From contig NZ_CP059404.1 of the NCBI RefSeq assembly GCF_014217255.1, positions 1,302,001 to 1,366,000 on the forward strand: a stretch of 64,000 bases of DNA, given 5' to 3'. The notes beneath the pieces are model-generated. The model was not told where the DNA came from. It worked only from the letters and a program-made list of their open reading frames with translations, and searched no databases. Of this stretch, positions 1 to 9,208 are shown one piece after another; position 1 is the first letter of the stretch; each line of letters starts with the position of its first letter. This DNA comes from Corynebacterium incognita. GTDB lineage: Bacteria > Actinomycetota > Actinomycetes > Mycobacteriales > Mycobacteriaceae. Position numbers and translations under genes: made by a program.

Positions 1-2
1 AA

Positions 3-758
3 GATGCGAAAACTGAAGGCACCGATCCCGGCGTGGATGCCGGTTTACGCGAGCGGCTGGAAGCCTGGGCGGATAACCCAACGAGGCGACTGGTCATCGA
101 GGTCAATGGCGAGCCGGTGCGCCGCTACGAGTCCGTGCAGAACGGGCGCCTCCCGCTGCAGAAGCACCTGGGTGAATCGCTGGAGACCCCCGGCACAATG
201 GTGGGTCGGGACAAGCCACACCTGAAACTGACCAAGAACCTCTTCGGCGACATCCTGGACATCGACTACCGCGAGGGCGACGCGGTCGTGGAATTCGACG
301 CACCCCCGGGCTCGCGCGGCGAAAAGCGCAAACAGGCGATGGAGGAGTCCGCTACCAAGCGGCTGCTCTACCCGATGCTCGCCGGGCTCGGCAAAGGTGG
401 CTGGGCGCTGTTCGCGCTGGTGGTCATGCCGATCCTGGGCCGCATTCTGGAGCCCATTATTGACTGGCTGTTGAGTTTTCTGCCCGACTGGGACATGCCG
501 GATCTGCCCTCGCCGCCGCAGATCACGCTGCCCACGCTGGACTTCCCAGACATCGTTCTGCCCGTTCTCCAGGTGCCGGAATTCGAGCTTCCCCAGGCCC
601 CCGACTGGGTCCTGTTCCTGCTGGAATACTCCAAAATTTGGGTGCCCATCCTCCTCGGCATCGCCTTCGGCATCATTGCCCTGCGCAATCACAAGAAGTC
701 CGAGCGGATCAAGCAGGAGTGGGAGGCGCGGGGCGTCGAGAAGCCGGGGCAGGACTAG
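3..758 (+). CDS. Membrane protein with Pro-rich linker, 5' truncated
   Basis: The frame is open to the left edge, so the gene probably begins outside the window; an internal GTG at 33 is the first in-window start. Counting from that GTG, residues 111-150 form one or two hydrophobic helices, and 202-218 form another, followed by a basic tail. Between them (about 151-191) is a linker with a proline every few residues, alternating with Leu, Asp and Phe. The N-terminal part is soluble and charged. I do not recognise the family. A membrane location is supported; the function is unknown. Confidence 0.6.
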   Translation, partial: DAKTEGTDPGVDAGLRERLEAWADNPTRRLVIEVNGEPVRRYESVQNGRLPLQKHLGESLETPGTMVGRDKPHLKLTKNLFGDILDIDYREGDAVVEFDAPPGSRGEKRKQAMEESATKRLLYPMLAGLGKGGWALFALVVMPILGRILEPIIDWLLSFLPDWDMPDLPSPPQITLPTLDFPDIVLPVLQVPEFELPQAPDWVLFLLEYSKIWVPILLGIAFGIIALRNHKKSERIKQEWEARGVEKPGQD

Positions 759-1721
759 CTACTTCGACCACTTCGGCTTCGGCGGCGTCCAGGTGCGCAG
801 GGTTGTGGCTAGTTCGGCGACGCTGTCTGCGACGATGAGGTGCTCGCGGTCGGTGGCACGGATGAAGCCCTGTTCCACCATGTGATCGACCATGTCAACG
901 AGCGGCTGCCAGAACTGGGAGCCGAAGAGCACCACCGGCTTGGAGTGCAGGCCGAGCTGGAGCGCGGTCCACTCATTGAACAACTCGTCCAGGGTGCCGG
1001 TGCCGCCAGGCAGCGCCACGAAGACGTCGCCGAGCTCGCCCATGCGCTGCTTGCGCTCGGACATGGTGCCCACGACCTCCAGCTCCGTGAGCCCGGCGTG
1101 TGCGATCTCGTCGCTGACAAGGTGTTCCGGGATAATGCCGATGGCCGTGCCGCCGGCTTCCAGGCAGGCGTCGGCAACCGCGCCCATGAGCCCCGCCTTG
1201 CCGCCGCCGTAAATGAGCGACATGTTGTTGTCCGCCAGGCCGCGGCCGAGCTCTTGCGCCAGGCGCAGGTTGTCCGGGTTGGTGCCGATCGCCGCGCCGG
1301 TAAAGACGGTGACCGCGGTGCGGGCCTGGACGTCGAGGGCGGGGAAGACGTTCTCCCGCAGCATGGGTGCGAGATCGTCGGTGAGCTGCATCGGATCGCG
1401 CCACGAGGTCTCCTCGATTTCCGCGGCGGGCTGCGGGATGATGCGGGTGGTGGCGGTGTAAACGGTGCTGATGAGCTGGTGATCCGGCTCGTTGGCCGCG
1501 GGTGCGGTGAACTCGCCCAGCAGCGTCAGGTCTTCTGGGCGCAGGTGCGCGCCGATCTCCTCGGCAACCTCGCGGATGGCGGTGTCCATAGCGGATTCCC
1601 CGGCCTCCGGCTTGCCGCCCGGCAGCATGAACTTGTCCGTGCCCCGCTTGCGGACTGTCAACACCTTGCCTGCGTCATCGCGGAAGACCACTGCGGACAC
1701 GGTGATGATGGGCTGGCTCAT
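759..1721 (-). CDS. Nudix hydrolase fused to LOG-family (TIGR00730) protein
   Basis: This is a two-domain protein of 320 residues. Residues 36-58 carry a complete Nudix box (G-x5-E-x7-REVAEEIGA), which binds metal and cleaves nucleoside diphosphate derivatives. Residues 135-310 are a Rossmann-type LOG domain with YGGGKAGLMG (171-180) and PGGTGTLDE (238-246). LOG proteins hydrolyse nucleoside 5'-monophosphates to base and ribose 5-phosphate. The fusion suggests consecutive steps in nucleotide salvage or clean-up, which is inference. The start is ATG 1721, with AAGGAG 11 bases upstream; a longer open frame to 1859 lacks such a site. Confidence 0.85.
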   Translation of the reverse strand: MSQPIITVSAVVFRDDAGKVLTVRKRGTDKFMLPGGKPEAGESAMDTAIREVAEEIGAHLRPEDLTLLGEFTAPAANEPDHQLISTVYTATTRIIPQPAAEIEETSWRDPMQLTDDLAPMLRENVFPALDVQARTAVTVFTGAAIGTNPDNLRLAQELGRGLADNNMSLIYGGGKAGLMGAVADACLEAGGTAIGIIPEHLVSDEIAHAGLTELEVVGTMSERKQRMGELGDVFVALPGGTGTLDELFNEWTALQLGLHSKPVVLFGSQFWQPLVDMVDHMVEQGFIRATDREHLIVADSVAELATTLRTWTPPKPKWSK

Positions 1722-1798
1722 AGGTCTGGAATGCTCCTTGGGTGTTGATGGACCGCGGGGGAAGTTAGCGGATACCAGTGTAGCGCCCGTTGCCGCCG

Positions 1799-1804
1799 TA
1801 CACT
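1799..1804 (+). promoter_or_regulatory. Leaderless -10 box (TACACT) for CHY zinc-finger gene
   Basis: TACACT lies 8 bases before ATG 1813, the spacing expected when transcription starts at or next to the start codon. No convincing -35 hexamer is visible. Confidence 0.4.
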
Positions 1805-1812
1805 GTGGAGTC

Positions 1813-2142
1813 ATGGACGCTAAGAACGCGACAGTGCGCGGGGTGGCGGTGGACGCCATGGGCCGGTGCGCGCACTACCGATCGGTGCGCGACGTGGTGG
1901 CCAACAAGTGCGCGACGTGCGGGGAATACTGGGCGTGCCACGCCTGCCACGAGGAGTTGGCGGACCATCCCTTCGGGCGCATGGATGTGGCGGCTGCCGA
2001 CGCCGTGCTGTGCGGGGCGTGCGGGACCACCATGGACTACGCGCGGTACACACATGACGAAGGTGCCCCGGCATGTTGTGCCTGCGGGCACCTGTTTAAC
2101 CCCGGGTGCAGCCTGCACGCCGGAATCTACTTCGATATCTAG
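1813..2142 (+). CDS. CHY-type zinc-finger protein
   Basis: A 109-residue protein rich in Cys and His pairs: CAHY near the start, then CATC, CHAC, CGAC and CCAC with H. This is the layout of CHY zinc-finger proteins, which chelate several zinc ions; bacterial members have no settled role. It lies divergent from the Nudix-LOG gene, with about 90 bp between the start codons, and its stop is 2 bases from the stop of the convergent ferritin gene. Start ATG 1813 was chosen because the Cys/His pattern begins shortly after it and TACACT lies 8 bases upstream. Confidence 0.75.
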   Translation: MDAKNATVRGVAVDAMGRCAHYRSVRDVVANKCATCGEYWACHACHEELADHPFGRMDVAAADAVLCGACGTTMDYARYTHDEGAPACCACGHLFNPGCSLHAGIYFDI

Positions 2143-2144
2143 GC

Positions 2145-2642
2145 CTATGCGTTGGGTTCGGTGCGGCCGCCCAAGCGGGCGTCGATACGCAGCAGCCCCG
2201 AGCCGTCGTTGCCCACGAGCTTGACCTGGTCGATGATCTCGGAGACGGTAGCCTCTTCCTCAATCTGCTCGTTGAGGAACCAGTTGACCAGGGAGCGGGA
2301 CTCGAAGTCCTTGACCTCGTCGGCCACCTGGGCGATGGTGCGGATCTCGGCGGAGACCTTTTCCTCGTGCTTCAGGGCGGCCTCGAAGGCGTCGAGAGGC
2401 GAGGCGGCGGTGATGTCCGGGACCGTCATGGTGCCGATGCTCACGCGCTCACCGCGATCCAGCAGGTGGTCGGCGAACTTCTGCGCGTGGGTGCGCTCTT
2501 CTTCCGCCTGGGCGTAGAACCAGTCGCGGATGCCGGGGAAGGACAGGTTGTCCATCTCGTAGGCGAGCTTGGTGTATACCAGCGCCGCCTCGTGTTCAGA
2601 GGTGACCTGGTGAAGGAGAACTTCCTTGAGCTGTGCGTCCAT
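2145..2642 (-). CDS. ftn: Ferritin
   Basis: A 165-residue non-haem ferritin, which oxidises Fe2+ and stores it as a ferric mineral in the cytosol. The ferroxidase ligands can be placed as E16, Y23, E49 and H52 (ExxH), with the E-to-Y spacing seen in bacterial FtnA. Length is normal for the family. ATG 2642 is preceded by AGAAAGG. A perfect 10-bp inverted repeat covers the leader and overlaps this ribosome binding site (separate entry). I see no DtxR-type iron box in front of it. Confidence 0.9.
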   Translation of the reverse strand: MDAQLKEVLLHQVTSEHEAALVYTKLAYEMDNLSFPGIRDWFYAQAEEERTHAQKFADHLLDRGERVSIGTMTVPDITAASPLDAFEAALKHEEKVSAEIRTIAQVADEVKDFESRSLVNWFLNEQIEEEATVSEIIDQVKLVGNDGSGLLRIDARLGGRTEPNA

Positions 2643-2673
2643 GGTGTGCACCTTTCTTGTTTGGGTGCACACC
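2643..2673 (-). promoter_or_regulatory. Inverted repeat over the ferritin leader
   Basis: GGTGTGCACC (2643-2652) and GGTGCACACC (2664-2673) are exact inverted copies separated by 11 bases, ending directly next to the ferritin ATG. On the minus strand the purine-rich Shine-Dalgarno segment sits at the loop/arm boundary. The site could be a protein operator or an mRNA hairpin that hides the ribosome binding site. Sequence alone does not decide. Confidence 0.6.
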
Positions 2674-2691
2674 ACGATACGCCGGTTTTAT

Positions 2692-3273
2692 TTAGCGCGG
2701 CAGGGAAGAACCCTGCGGCAGGGAGGAGCCGCCAGCCAGCGCGTCCTGAGCCATCTCAGCGACGTCCGGCAGGCGAACGGTTGCCACGTTGGCGACGGGA
2801 ACGTCAAAGGTAGGCATGCCCGGGGAGACGAAAACCTTATATACCGGCTTGGTGCTGCGCTGCACCGGCTTCTTCGGAGCTGGCTTCGGAGCGGAAGGCT
2901 TCGGGGCGGTGGTGTTCTGCTTCGGGGCAGAAGGCTTCGGGGCTGGCTTCGGAGCGGAAGGCTTGGAGCCGGTGGTGCCGCGCAGGCCGCAGCGGTTGGC
3001 GGCCTCGTCGATGCGGCCGATAGCCGCGCGGATCTCGCCGCCGCGCGGGTGGAAGGTAGCCACGGCCAGGGCCTGCTTCTTCTTGGACTGGAAGTCAGCC
3101 TCGCTGGTCCAGTACTTGTTGGCCTGCTCGCAGGAGATAGGGCCGGAAGGCATCTTGGCCAGCATGTCGTCCACGGCATCCGCGGAGGCGGCTGGGGTGA
3201 AAGCGGAAGCGATGAGCGCGGTAGCGCCAGCAACGATGGAGGTCTTCAGAGTCTTACGAGAGGTAGCAGTCAT
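2692..3273 (-). CDS. Secreted Pro/Lys/Ala-rich protein
   Basis: A 193-residue protein with an N-terminal signal peptide: basic start, then a hydrophobic stretch ending in ASA (about residues 5-32). The mature part starts with a compact region holding two Cys (CEQ, CGL) and then a low-complexity tract of SAPKPAPK-like repeats. It ends with a repeated SSLPxG/R motif. The repeats resemble wall-spanning linkers, so an envelope location is likely. I recognise no enzymatic domain. ATG 3273 was chosen as the start at the basic MTATSRK; an in-frame ATG at 3285 is an alternative. Confidence 0.65.
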   Translation of the reverse strand: MTATSRKTLKTSIVAGATALIASAFTPAASADAVDDMLAKMPSGPISCEQANKYWTSEADFQSKKKQALAVATFHPRGGEIRAAIGRIDEAANRCGLRGTTGSKPSAPKPAPKPSAPKQNTTAPKPSAPKPAPKKPVQRSTKPVYKVFVSPGMPTFDVPVANVATVRLPDVAEMAQDALAGGSSLPQGSSLPR

Positions 3274-3327
3274 GCGCACCATCATTGCATGGAATGCCCA
3301 GTCCGTGAAGAGTTGCACAGGAAATTG

Positions 3328-4689
3328 TTATAGGTCGCTGTCCGGGGTGACGTGCATGTCGACGCCCAGGAAACGTTGCGTGAGCAGGGCGTACGCACGA
3401 GTGGTCAGCGCGAGATCTTCAAGGTAGAGGTGTTCGTCGTGGCTGTGCAGCTGGGCGTTGGCGGAGGCCAGCGTGCGCGCTTTGGCGTGCATGGCGAAGC
3501 CGTATCCCACCCCGCCGAGACGCCGCGCGAAGCGCAGATCCGAGCCGCCGGTGGCGTAGACCGGCACCACGGCGGCGTCGGGGAAGATGTCGTGCGTGGT
3601 GTCTTCGATGGCCGCCCACAGCGCGGTATCAGTAGGGGAGACGGTGGCCGGTTCGGTAATGAGGTGCTCGATCTCCACGCGGTCAGCAAGATCGCCGAGG
3701 GTCTCGGTGAGTAGGGCGTCGATGTCGGCGTCCGTGGTCCCGGGCAGCGGGCGGATGTCCATGTCGAGGTACGCGTGCGAGGGCAGCACGTTGATGGCCT
3801 CGCCGGCGCGCAGCACCGTCTGCGCGATGGTGGTGTGCGAGAACGCGTGCGCGAACGCCGCGAGGTCCCCGAACGCGGTGTAATCAGACTCGGTGGCGGA
3901 GGCGGCGTCGGCAAGCAGGGCGGTCGTGGCGTCGTCGAAGTGGAAGGCGCGGACGAAGCCGTCCCAGATGTCGTCGTGGGCCGCCGGCGGTTCGATGGCG
4001 GCGATGCGGCGCGCGACCTCCGCGATGGTGGCCACGGCCGAGTCCTTGCCCCACGGCGTGGAGCCGTGCCCGGCGTCGCCGTGCACGTGGAGGCGGCGTT
4101 GCCCGGCGCCCTTCTCGCCGACGTTGAACGCCAGGGCGTCGCTGCCGTCACGGGTGGGAAGGTGCGCGCCGCCGGTCTCGGACAGGCAGTTCTTCCAGGA
4201 AAAGGCGTCCGGCCGGTGCTCGGACAGCCACCTGGCGCCCAGGCCGCCGCGGGCTTCCTCGTCCGCGAGGGCGACGAAGGTCAGCGTGCCGCGCGCCCCA
4301 CCGGCGCGGGCCACCTCGCGGGTGACGGCGGCCTGGGCGGCGGTGATAAACAGCATGTCCACCGCGCCCCGGCCGTACAGCTTGCCGTCGATGATGTCCG
4401 CGCCGAAGGGGTCCACGCTCCACTTGGGCCTATCGACGGGCACGACGTCAATGTGGCCCAAGAAGGTGAGGGGTTCTGCGTCCGCATCGGTGCCCGGGAC
4501 CGTGAACGCGACGGACACGCGGCCGGGGTGCGGCTCGAAGCGCTCCACCTGCACGTCCGTGCCCGCGAAGAACTCCTCCAAGGTGTCCGCGTTGCGGTAT
4601 TCTTCGCCGGAATCCGGCGTCAGATCGTTGACGCACGCATTGCGGATGAGTTGCTGGAGCAGGGCCAAGGTGTCGTCGTAAAGCGCCAT
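3328..4689 (-). CDS. M20 family metallopeptidase
   Basis: A 453-residue zinc-dependent amidohydrolase/carboxypeptidase of the M20 clan. Metal-site residues are visible: GHID (H79, D81), the bridging Asp in GRGAVDM (D111) and the general-base Glu in ADEEARGG (about E144-E145). The lid/dimerisation domain spans roughly 195-325. The exact substrate (dipeptide, acyl amino acid or other) cannot be told. The start MALYDD at 4689 matches the family N-terminus. Two 15-bp direct repeats lie 45-80 bases upstream and may be an operator. Confidence 0.85.
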   Translation of the reverse strand: MALYDDTLALLQQLIRNACVNDLTPDSGEEYRNADTLEEFFAGTDVQVERFEPHPGRVSVAFTVPGTDADAEPLTFLGHIDVVPVDRPKWSVDPFGADIIDGKLYGRGAVDMLFITAAQAAVTREVARAGGARGTLTFVALADEEARGGLGARWLSEHRPDAFSWKNCLSETGGAHLPTRDGSDALAFNVGEKGAGQRRLHVHGDAGHGSTPWGKDSAVATIAEVARRIAAIEPPAAHDDIWDGFVRAFHFDDATTALLADAASATESDYTAFGDLAAFAHAFSHTTIAQTVLRAGEAINVLPSHAYLDMDIRPLPGTTDADIDALLTETLGDLADRVEIEHLITEPATVSPTDTALWAAIEDTTHDIFPDAAVVPVYATGGSDLRFARRLGGVGYGFAMHAKARTLASANAQLHSHDEHLYLEDLALTTRAYALLTQRFLGVDMHVTPDSDL

Positions 4690-4732
4690 GCACAACAACA
4701 TACCGCGCCAACAAAATGTCGGCTGAAAGTTC

Positions 4733-4770
4733 TACAAAGTGTAGGATGAAACCATTACAAAGTGTAGGAT
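4733..4770. repeat. Two 15-bp direct repeats, 23-bp period
   Basis: TACAAAGTGTAGGAT occurs at 4733-4747 and again at 4756-4770. Each copy contains TACA-AAG-TGTA, which is itself an inverted repeat, so each copy could bind a dimeric regulator. The position between the DNA glycosylase stop and the start of the leftward M20 peptidase fits an operator for the peptidase. Confidence 0.55.
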
Positions 4771-4815
4771 AGGGCATTTGACCTGCGATAACTTGGGCCT
4801 CTATTTCTGCGTCCT

Positions 4816-5373
4816 CTATTGTGGCGCCGAGCGCGGCGTGGTCACCGTGGGGTGGCCGGGCAACCAGAACCGCAGGGGCGCGTCGGCGTTCTTGCTGATG
4901 CCGATGCGGGGGCCGCGCACGTAGTCCACCGGTGCGGGCGGTGGGGTGAGCAGCAGGTGCTTGCCGACGGCGAGTCCGTTGTCCGGGAGATCAAAACCGA
5001 ACGCTTTGCCCAGGTTGCCCGGCCCGGAGGCCAGGCGGTTACACGGGACGTCGCCGCGCCGGGTGCGCACGGCGTCCTCGCCGGCGACGACCTCGCCCGC
5101 ACGCAGCAAGCAACCCTGGCCCTCGCCCTCCGGGGCACAGACCAAGTTGGCCGCGCGGTGGATGCCGTAGGAAATGTAGACGTACAGCCTGCCCGGTGGG
5201 CCGAACATCGTGGCGTTGCGCGGGGTCATCCCCCGGTAGGTGTGCGCCGCCGCGTCCGTCGCCCCGAGGTAGGCCTCCACCTCTGTGAGGCGCACCGCCA
5301 CCGGCCCGTACCGCAGCACGCACCCGAGCAGCTGGGGCGCGACGACGTCGGCAGGCGCGGAGAAGTCAATCAT
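4816..5373 (-). CDS. 3-methyladenine DNA glycosylase, AAG/MPG family
   Basis: A 185-residue protein of the alkyladenine glycosylase family, which flips out and removes alkylated purines in base-excision repair. The catalytic Glu lies in EVEAYLG, followed by AAAHTYRG. The family signature RLYVYISYGIH, GCLLRAGE and SGPGNLGKAFG are all present. Length is normal. A TATAAT box 8 bases before ATG 5373 points to a leaderless transcript; an in-frame GTG two codons earlier (5379) is a possible alternative start. Confidence 0.9.
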   Translation of the reverse strand: MIDFSAPADVVAPQLLGCVLRYGPVAVRLTEVEAYLGATDAAAHTYRGMTPRNATMFGPPGRLYVYISYGIHRAANLVCAPEGEGQGCLLRAGEVVAGEDAVRTRRGDVPCNRLASGPGNLGKAFGFDLPDNGLAVGKHLLLTPPPAPVDYVRGPRIGISKNADAPLRFWLPGHPTVTTPRSAPQ

Positions 5374-5381
5374 GGCCACCG

Positions 5382-5387
5382 ATTATA
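5382..5387 (-). promoter_or_regulatory. Leaderless -10 box (TATAAT) for AAG glycosylase gene
   Basis: On the minus strand TATAAT is 8 bases from ATG 5373 and 2 bases from the alternative GTG. It is a perfect -10 consensus. Confidence 0.6.
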
Positions 5388-5400
5388 GGAGCCGGCAGTC

Positions 5401-6420
5401 TTAACGCGTACAACCCTGCCGCTGCAGCCACGCCTGCGCAGCGTCTTCGGGGGCGGAGGTTTCCTCGTCAGGGGTGATGGGGTCTTCGGCGTATTCCTGG
5501 CCGGTGCGGTCTTTGTCTTTGCCAATGGTCAGCATGAGGCTGGAACCGTCCGGGTAGTCGAAGACCATGTTGGCAGAAGCGAAACCTGCGGTGGGGCTGC
5601 CAAAGCTCCGAGCGTTCTCCAGGCCCCGGAAGGTGAGCATTGTGGCCTCGCCGGAGGAGGCGGTGTGCCCATCGACGAGCACCGCGACGGGGACGTCGAC
5701 CTTGCCGCCGGAGGTGGTCACCGACGTGCCGCCGCCTGTGACGGAGTTGCCGTCGACAGCCACCTTCGTCGTGTTTATCCGGCTGACAAATTCCAAGGCC
5801 GTGCCGTCCGGCAACAATGGAGACAGACCCGCGACCATTGGACCCATGTCGCCGCCGTCGTTGCCACGAAGATCCACCACGGCGCCGCACGCGCCGGCAG
5901 ACACGGCGTCGTGTAGCCCGTGCGCTAGCGTGTCCGCATAGCCCTGCAGATCATCGTGGCGACCAATCCCCGGTACGGTCGCAACAGCGATGGGGCCGCG
6001 CTTCTCGACGCCGACGTCGGGCACGGAGGCAGCATCGTCGCCGTCGCTGGGGGCGGAGGTCTCCTCCGCGGGACGATGCAGCGTGGAGTGTTTGCCACCG
6101 GCCGCGGCAACCAACTCGTCAAGGATGGGGTACAGCTCTTCGGTGCTGCGAGCGTCTTTGGCCTGTTCGAGCACCCGGGATTTGGCATCTGCGAACTCGG
6201 GTGAATCCGCGTACATGCCCATGGTTTCTGTCGTGGTGACAATAGCTTTGGCGTAACGCTGCGGGGTGGCATGCCCCATGAATATGGGTTTGCCAGTAAA
6301 CATGGCGCCGTACGACGGGCCCCACACATAGACGGCGGCGAGCAGTGACAGTGCGAGCACCAATACCGCGCAGCCGCAACCGATGCCGATCTTTTTGGGC
6401 AAGGAGTGACGGGTAGTCAT
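5401..6420 (-). CDS. Membrane-anchored S41-family peptidase
   Basis: A 339-residue protein with one N-terminal transmembrane segment (about 12-34) and an extracytoplasmic S41 (tail-specific protease) domain. The fold motifs DLRGNDGG (183-190) and TASSGEAT (253-260, catalytic Ser) are present. I see no PDZ domain, so it is a short form like the C-terminal catalytic core. It is the third gene of a leftward operon after an ABC ATPase and permease (30-bp gap). That suggests processing or turnover linked to the exported substrate, which is inference. Confidence 0.8.
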   Translation of the reverse strand: MTTRHSLPKKIGIGCGCAVLVLALSLLAAVYVWGPSYGAMFTGKPIFMGHATPQRYAKAIVTTTETMGMYADSPEFADAKSRVLEQAKDARSTEELYPILDELVAAAGGKHSTLHRPAEETSAPSDGDDAASVPDVGVEKRGPIAVATVPGIGRHDDLQGYADTLAHGLHDAVSAGACGAVVDLRGNDGGDMGPMVAGLSPLLPDGTALEFVSRINTTKVAVDGNSVTGGGTSVTTSGGKVDVPVAVLVDGHTASSGEATMLTFRGLENARSFGSPTAGFASANMVFDYPDGSSLMLTIGKDKDRTGQEYAEDPITPDEETSAPEDAAQAWLQRQGCTR

Positions 6421-6450
6421 TGCGAAACCTCCTGTGTAGTAGTGCTGGTG

Positions 6451-7880
6451 TTAGTCGTTCTTGCGTTCCGCGCGGCGCAGCACCGAGGAGCGCAGCGGCT
6501 CGGCGGCGAGGATGGCCAGGGCGGTGAGCGCCCAGCCGGAACCGAGGAGGGCCAGGGTGGCGGTGAGACGGGCCGGCACGTTCATGTCGCCGGCAGCACC
6601 AAGCATGGCAAAGCCCATGAGCGCGCCCATGGCGAAGCCAAAAATACTGACCAGGAAGATGGGCCCCAGAATCTCGATGATGGCCACGAGGGAGTGGAAG
6701 CGGCGTTTCACACCAATCAGGGAGAGCGAGCGGGTGAGATCCGCGGACTCGTAGACCTCGCTGGCCTGGCCTAAGAAGATGGACACGCACGTGATGGCGA
6801 AGCCGAAGATGACGGTGAGCAGCGCGCCGGTGGTGATGTCGCGGAAGATGAGCGCGGCGTCGGGCTCTTGCTTGAACATCTCCGAGAGGCCGTCATTGCC
6901 CAGCGGGGAGATGACCAGGATGCCGGTGAGGAAGCCGAAGAACGCGATGGCCGATGACCGCTTCCAAGCCTGGCGCGGGTTGGTGGAGATGCGGCGGCAG
7001 GCCACGAAGTGGGCAGTGCCGGGGAACAGGGCCGCCAGGCGGGCGAACCACTGGAGGATAAACGGCACGGCCATTCCAAGGCCCATAATCACCATAAAGA
7101 GGAAGGCCGCGAGGCCGAGGATGCTGCCGACTTCCGCACCGAGCTCGATGGTTTTCAGGCCGATATAGCCGCCCACGGCGATCACGACGAACAGGATGAG
7201 CCGCCAGCTCTTCAGGGCCTTGGGCATCTCCTTCTTAGCCACGCCGAGCGGGGAGACACGCACGCGCTGCATACCCATGAACGCGGCGCCCAGCGCCAAG
7301 ACCAGGAGGACCGCGCTGACGGCCAGGTAGCCCCACCATGGCAGGAGGATTTCCTCCAGTTTGATGGGCAGGTCAGTAAACTTCAGCGTGGTGAACGCCG
7401 GGGCGATAAGCACGCTGCTGGCCAGTCCCAGCACGATGCCGATGAGGGCCTGCAGGCCGGTTTCCAGCACGGTCATGCGGGTGACGTCGCCGGAGGATAG
7501 GCCCAACAGTCGCAGGACTGCTAGGCGACGCTCGCGTCCGGAGGCGCCGAGCACGGCTGCCTGCGCGACCAGGGAGAACAGGGCTGGCACGATGAAGGCG
7601 CAGGCGACGAGCGAGAGTGCGAACCACGCGGACAGGAAACTCTCCGCGCCCGCAGGGTACTCAAAGACGAAGGACGGCAACTCCGGGGAGGGATGCTTCA
7701 TGCGCTGGTAGAACATCCACGTGCCACCAGCGACGAGGAAGGCGATGCACGAGGCGACGGTGAGGGAGAAGACCGCGAGAACACTGACCACGCCGGTGCC
7801 GGCGCGGGTGCTCAGGCTGGCCTTCTGCAGGTCCCACACCAGGGACGACGTGCGGACGGCAGCGGGGCTGGGCGCGGCCA

Positions 7881-7881
<1 letters not shown>
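6451..7881 (-). CDS. ABC transporter permease, FtsX-like
   Basis: A 476-residue membrane protein with two FtsX-type blocks: an N-terminal helix and a three-helix bundle (about 30-210), then a second bundle at about 330-470. Such MacB/FtsX-like permeases move lipids, peptides or antimicrobials from the membrane outward, or act as mechanotransmitters. Its ATG overlaps the stop of the ATPase gene (TAATG), so translation is coupled. The adjacent NarL-type two-component system suggests induction by a membrane-active agent. The substrate is unknown. Confidence 0.85.
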
Positions 7882-8567
<686 letters not shown>

Positions 8568-8623
8568 ACCTTCAATTTCATCGTCTGCCTGCGCTTATTG
8601 GAATAGTCCCACCATTACTCTTT

Positions 8624-8669
8624 GGGGTAGTGCTGGCACTACCCCGCTGGCACTACCCCGCTGGCACTA
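8624..8669 (-). promoter_or_regulatory. Palindrome plus 14-bp tandem repeats upstream of ABC operon
   Basis: GGGGTAGTGC (8624-8633) and GCACTACCCC (8636-8645) form an exact inverted repeat. The right arm is part of a 14-bp unit GCTGGCACTACCCC present at 8632-8645 and 8646-8659, and partly at 8660-8669, where it runs into the stop codon of the acetyltransferase gene. The placement upstream of the ATPase start suggests a regulator binding site, perhaps for the neighbouring response regulator. Confidence 0.55.
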
Positions 8670-9167
8670 GAAGCGCTTGACGAGGACGAAGTGGCCTCTG
8701 CGATCGCCGACAGGTTCGAAGCCCACGTGCTGGTACAGGCGGTGGGCGCGTTCGTTGGACTGCTCCACGGACAAGGAAATGCCGGGCGCGCCGAGGGTGC
8801 GGGCGAGCTCCGTCGCGGCGTCGAGAAGAGCGGTGCCAATGCCCTCGCCCTTAAACCTGCCCTCCACCGCGATGGCGAGTTCCGGGATAGATTCCTCCAC
8901 GAAGCCATAACCGTGGTTGTCCTCGGTGCCCCACAGCAGCCACACGCCGCCGGCCGGGACGCCGCCGCGCCACGCGATGAAGCCGCCCTGGTTGGGCTCC
9001 CAGCCCTCCACGTAGTACACGAAGTCCGTCTCGAAGTCCTCTGGCAGTTCGCCGTGCTCGTCGCCGAAGGTATCGGTGAGGAAATTCAGGCGTGCCACGT
9101 ACGTGCGATCCGCCTCAGTGGTGGCGCGAAGGACAAGGTCAGCGTTGTGTGCGGAAGAGTCAGACAT
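8667..9167 (-). CDS. GNAT-family N-acetyltransferase
   Basis: A 166-residue GCN5-related acetyltransferase, using acetyl-CoA to acetylate an amine. The acetyl-CoA loop is seen as VEGRFKGEGIGTALLDAA (motif A, R/Q-x-x-G-x-G/A), and the C-terminal motif B is NERAHRLYQHVGFEPVG. The substrate cannot be predicted. It ends 100 bp before the divergent-side ABC operon start and is transcribed in the same direction. Confidence 0.85.
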   Translation of the reverse strand: MSDSSAHNADLVLRATTEADRTYVARLNFLTDTFGDEHGELPEDFETDFVYYVEGWEPNQGGFIAWRGGVPAGGVWLLWGTEDNHGYGFVEESIPELAIAVEGRFKGEGIGTALLDAATELARTLGAPGISLSVEQSNERAHRLYQHVGFEPVGDRRGHFVLVKRF

Positions 9168-9208
9168 AACTGAATCGAAGCATCACGCACCTAGTAATGC
9201 AAGTAAAC

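Noticed and set aside
840..1748. Long open frame antisense to the Nudix-LOG gene
   Set aside because: It mirrors the high-GC codon structure of the real gene; no ribosome binding site and no family motif.
2640..2700. DtxR iron box before ferritin
   Set aside because: No TTAGGTTAG-like sequence is present; only the inverted repeat is seen.
5401..6420. S41 protein as lipoprotein because of Cys residues near the N-terminus
   Set aside because: The Cys (GCGCAV) lie inside the transmembrane segment without a lipobox L-x-x-C at a signal end.
8624..8669. Possible CRISPR-like or minisatellite array
   Set aside because: Only 2.7 units of 14 bp without spacers; better read as regulatory repeats.
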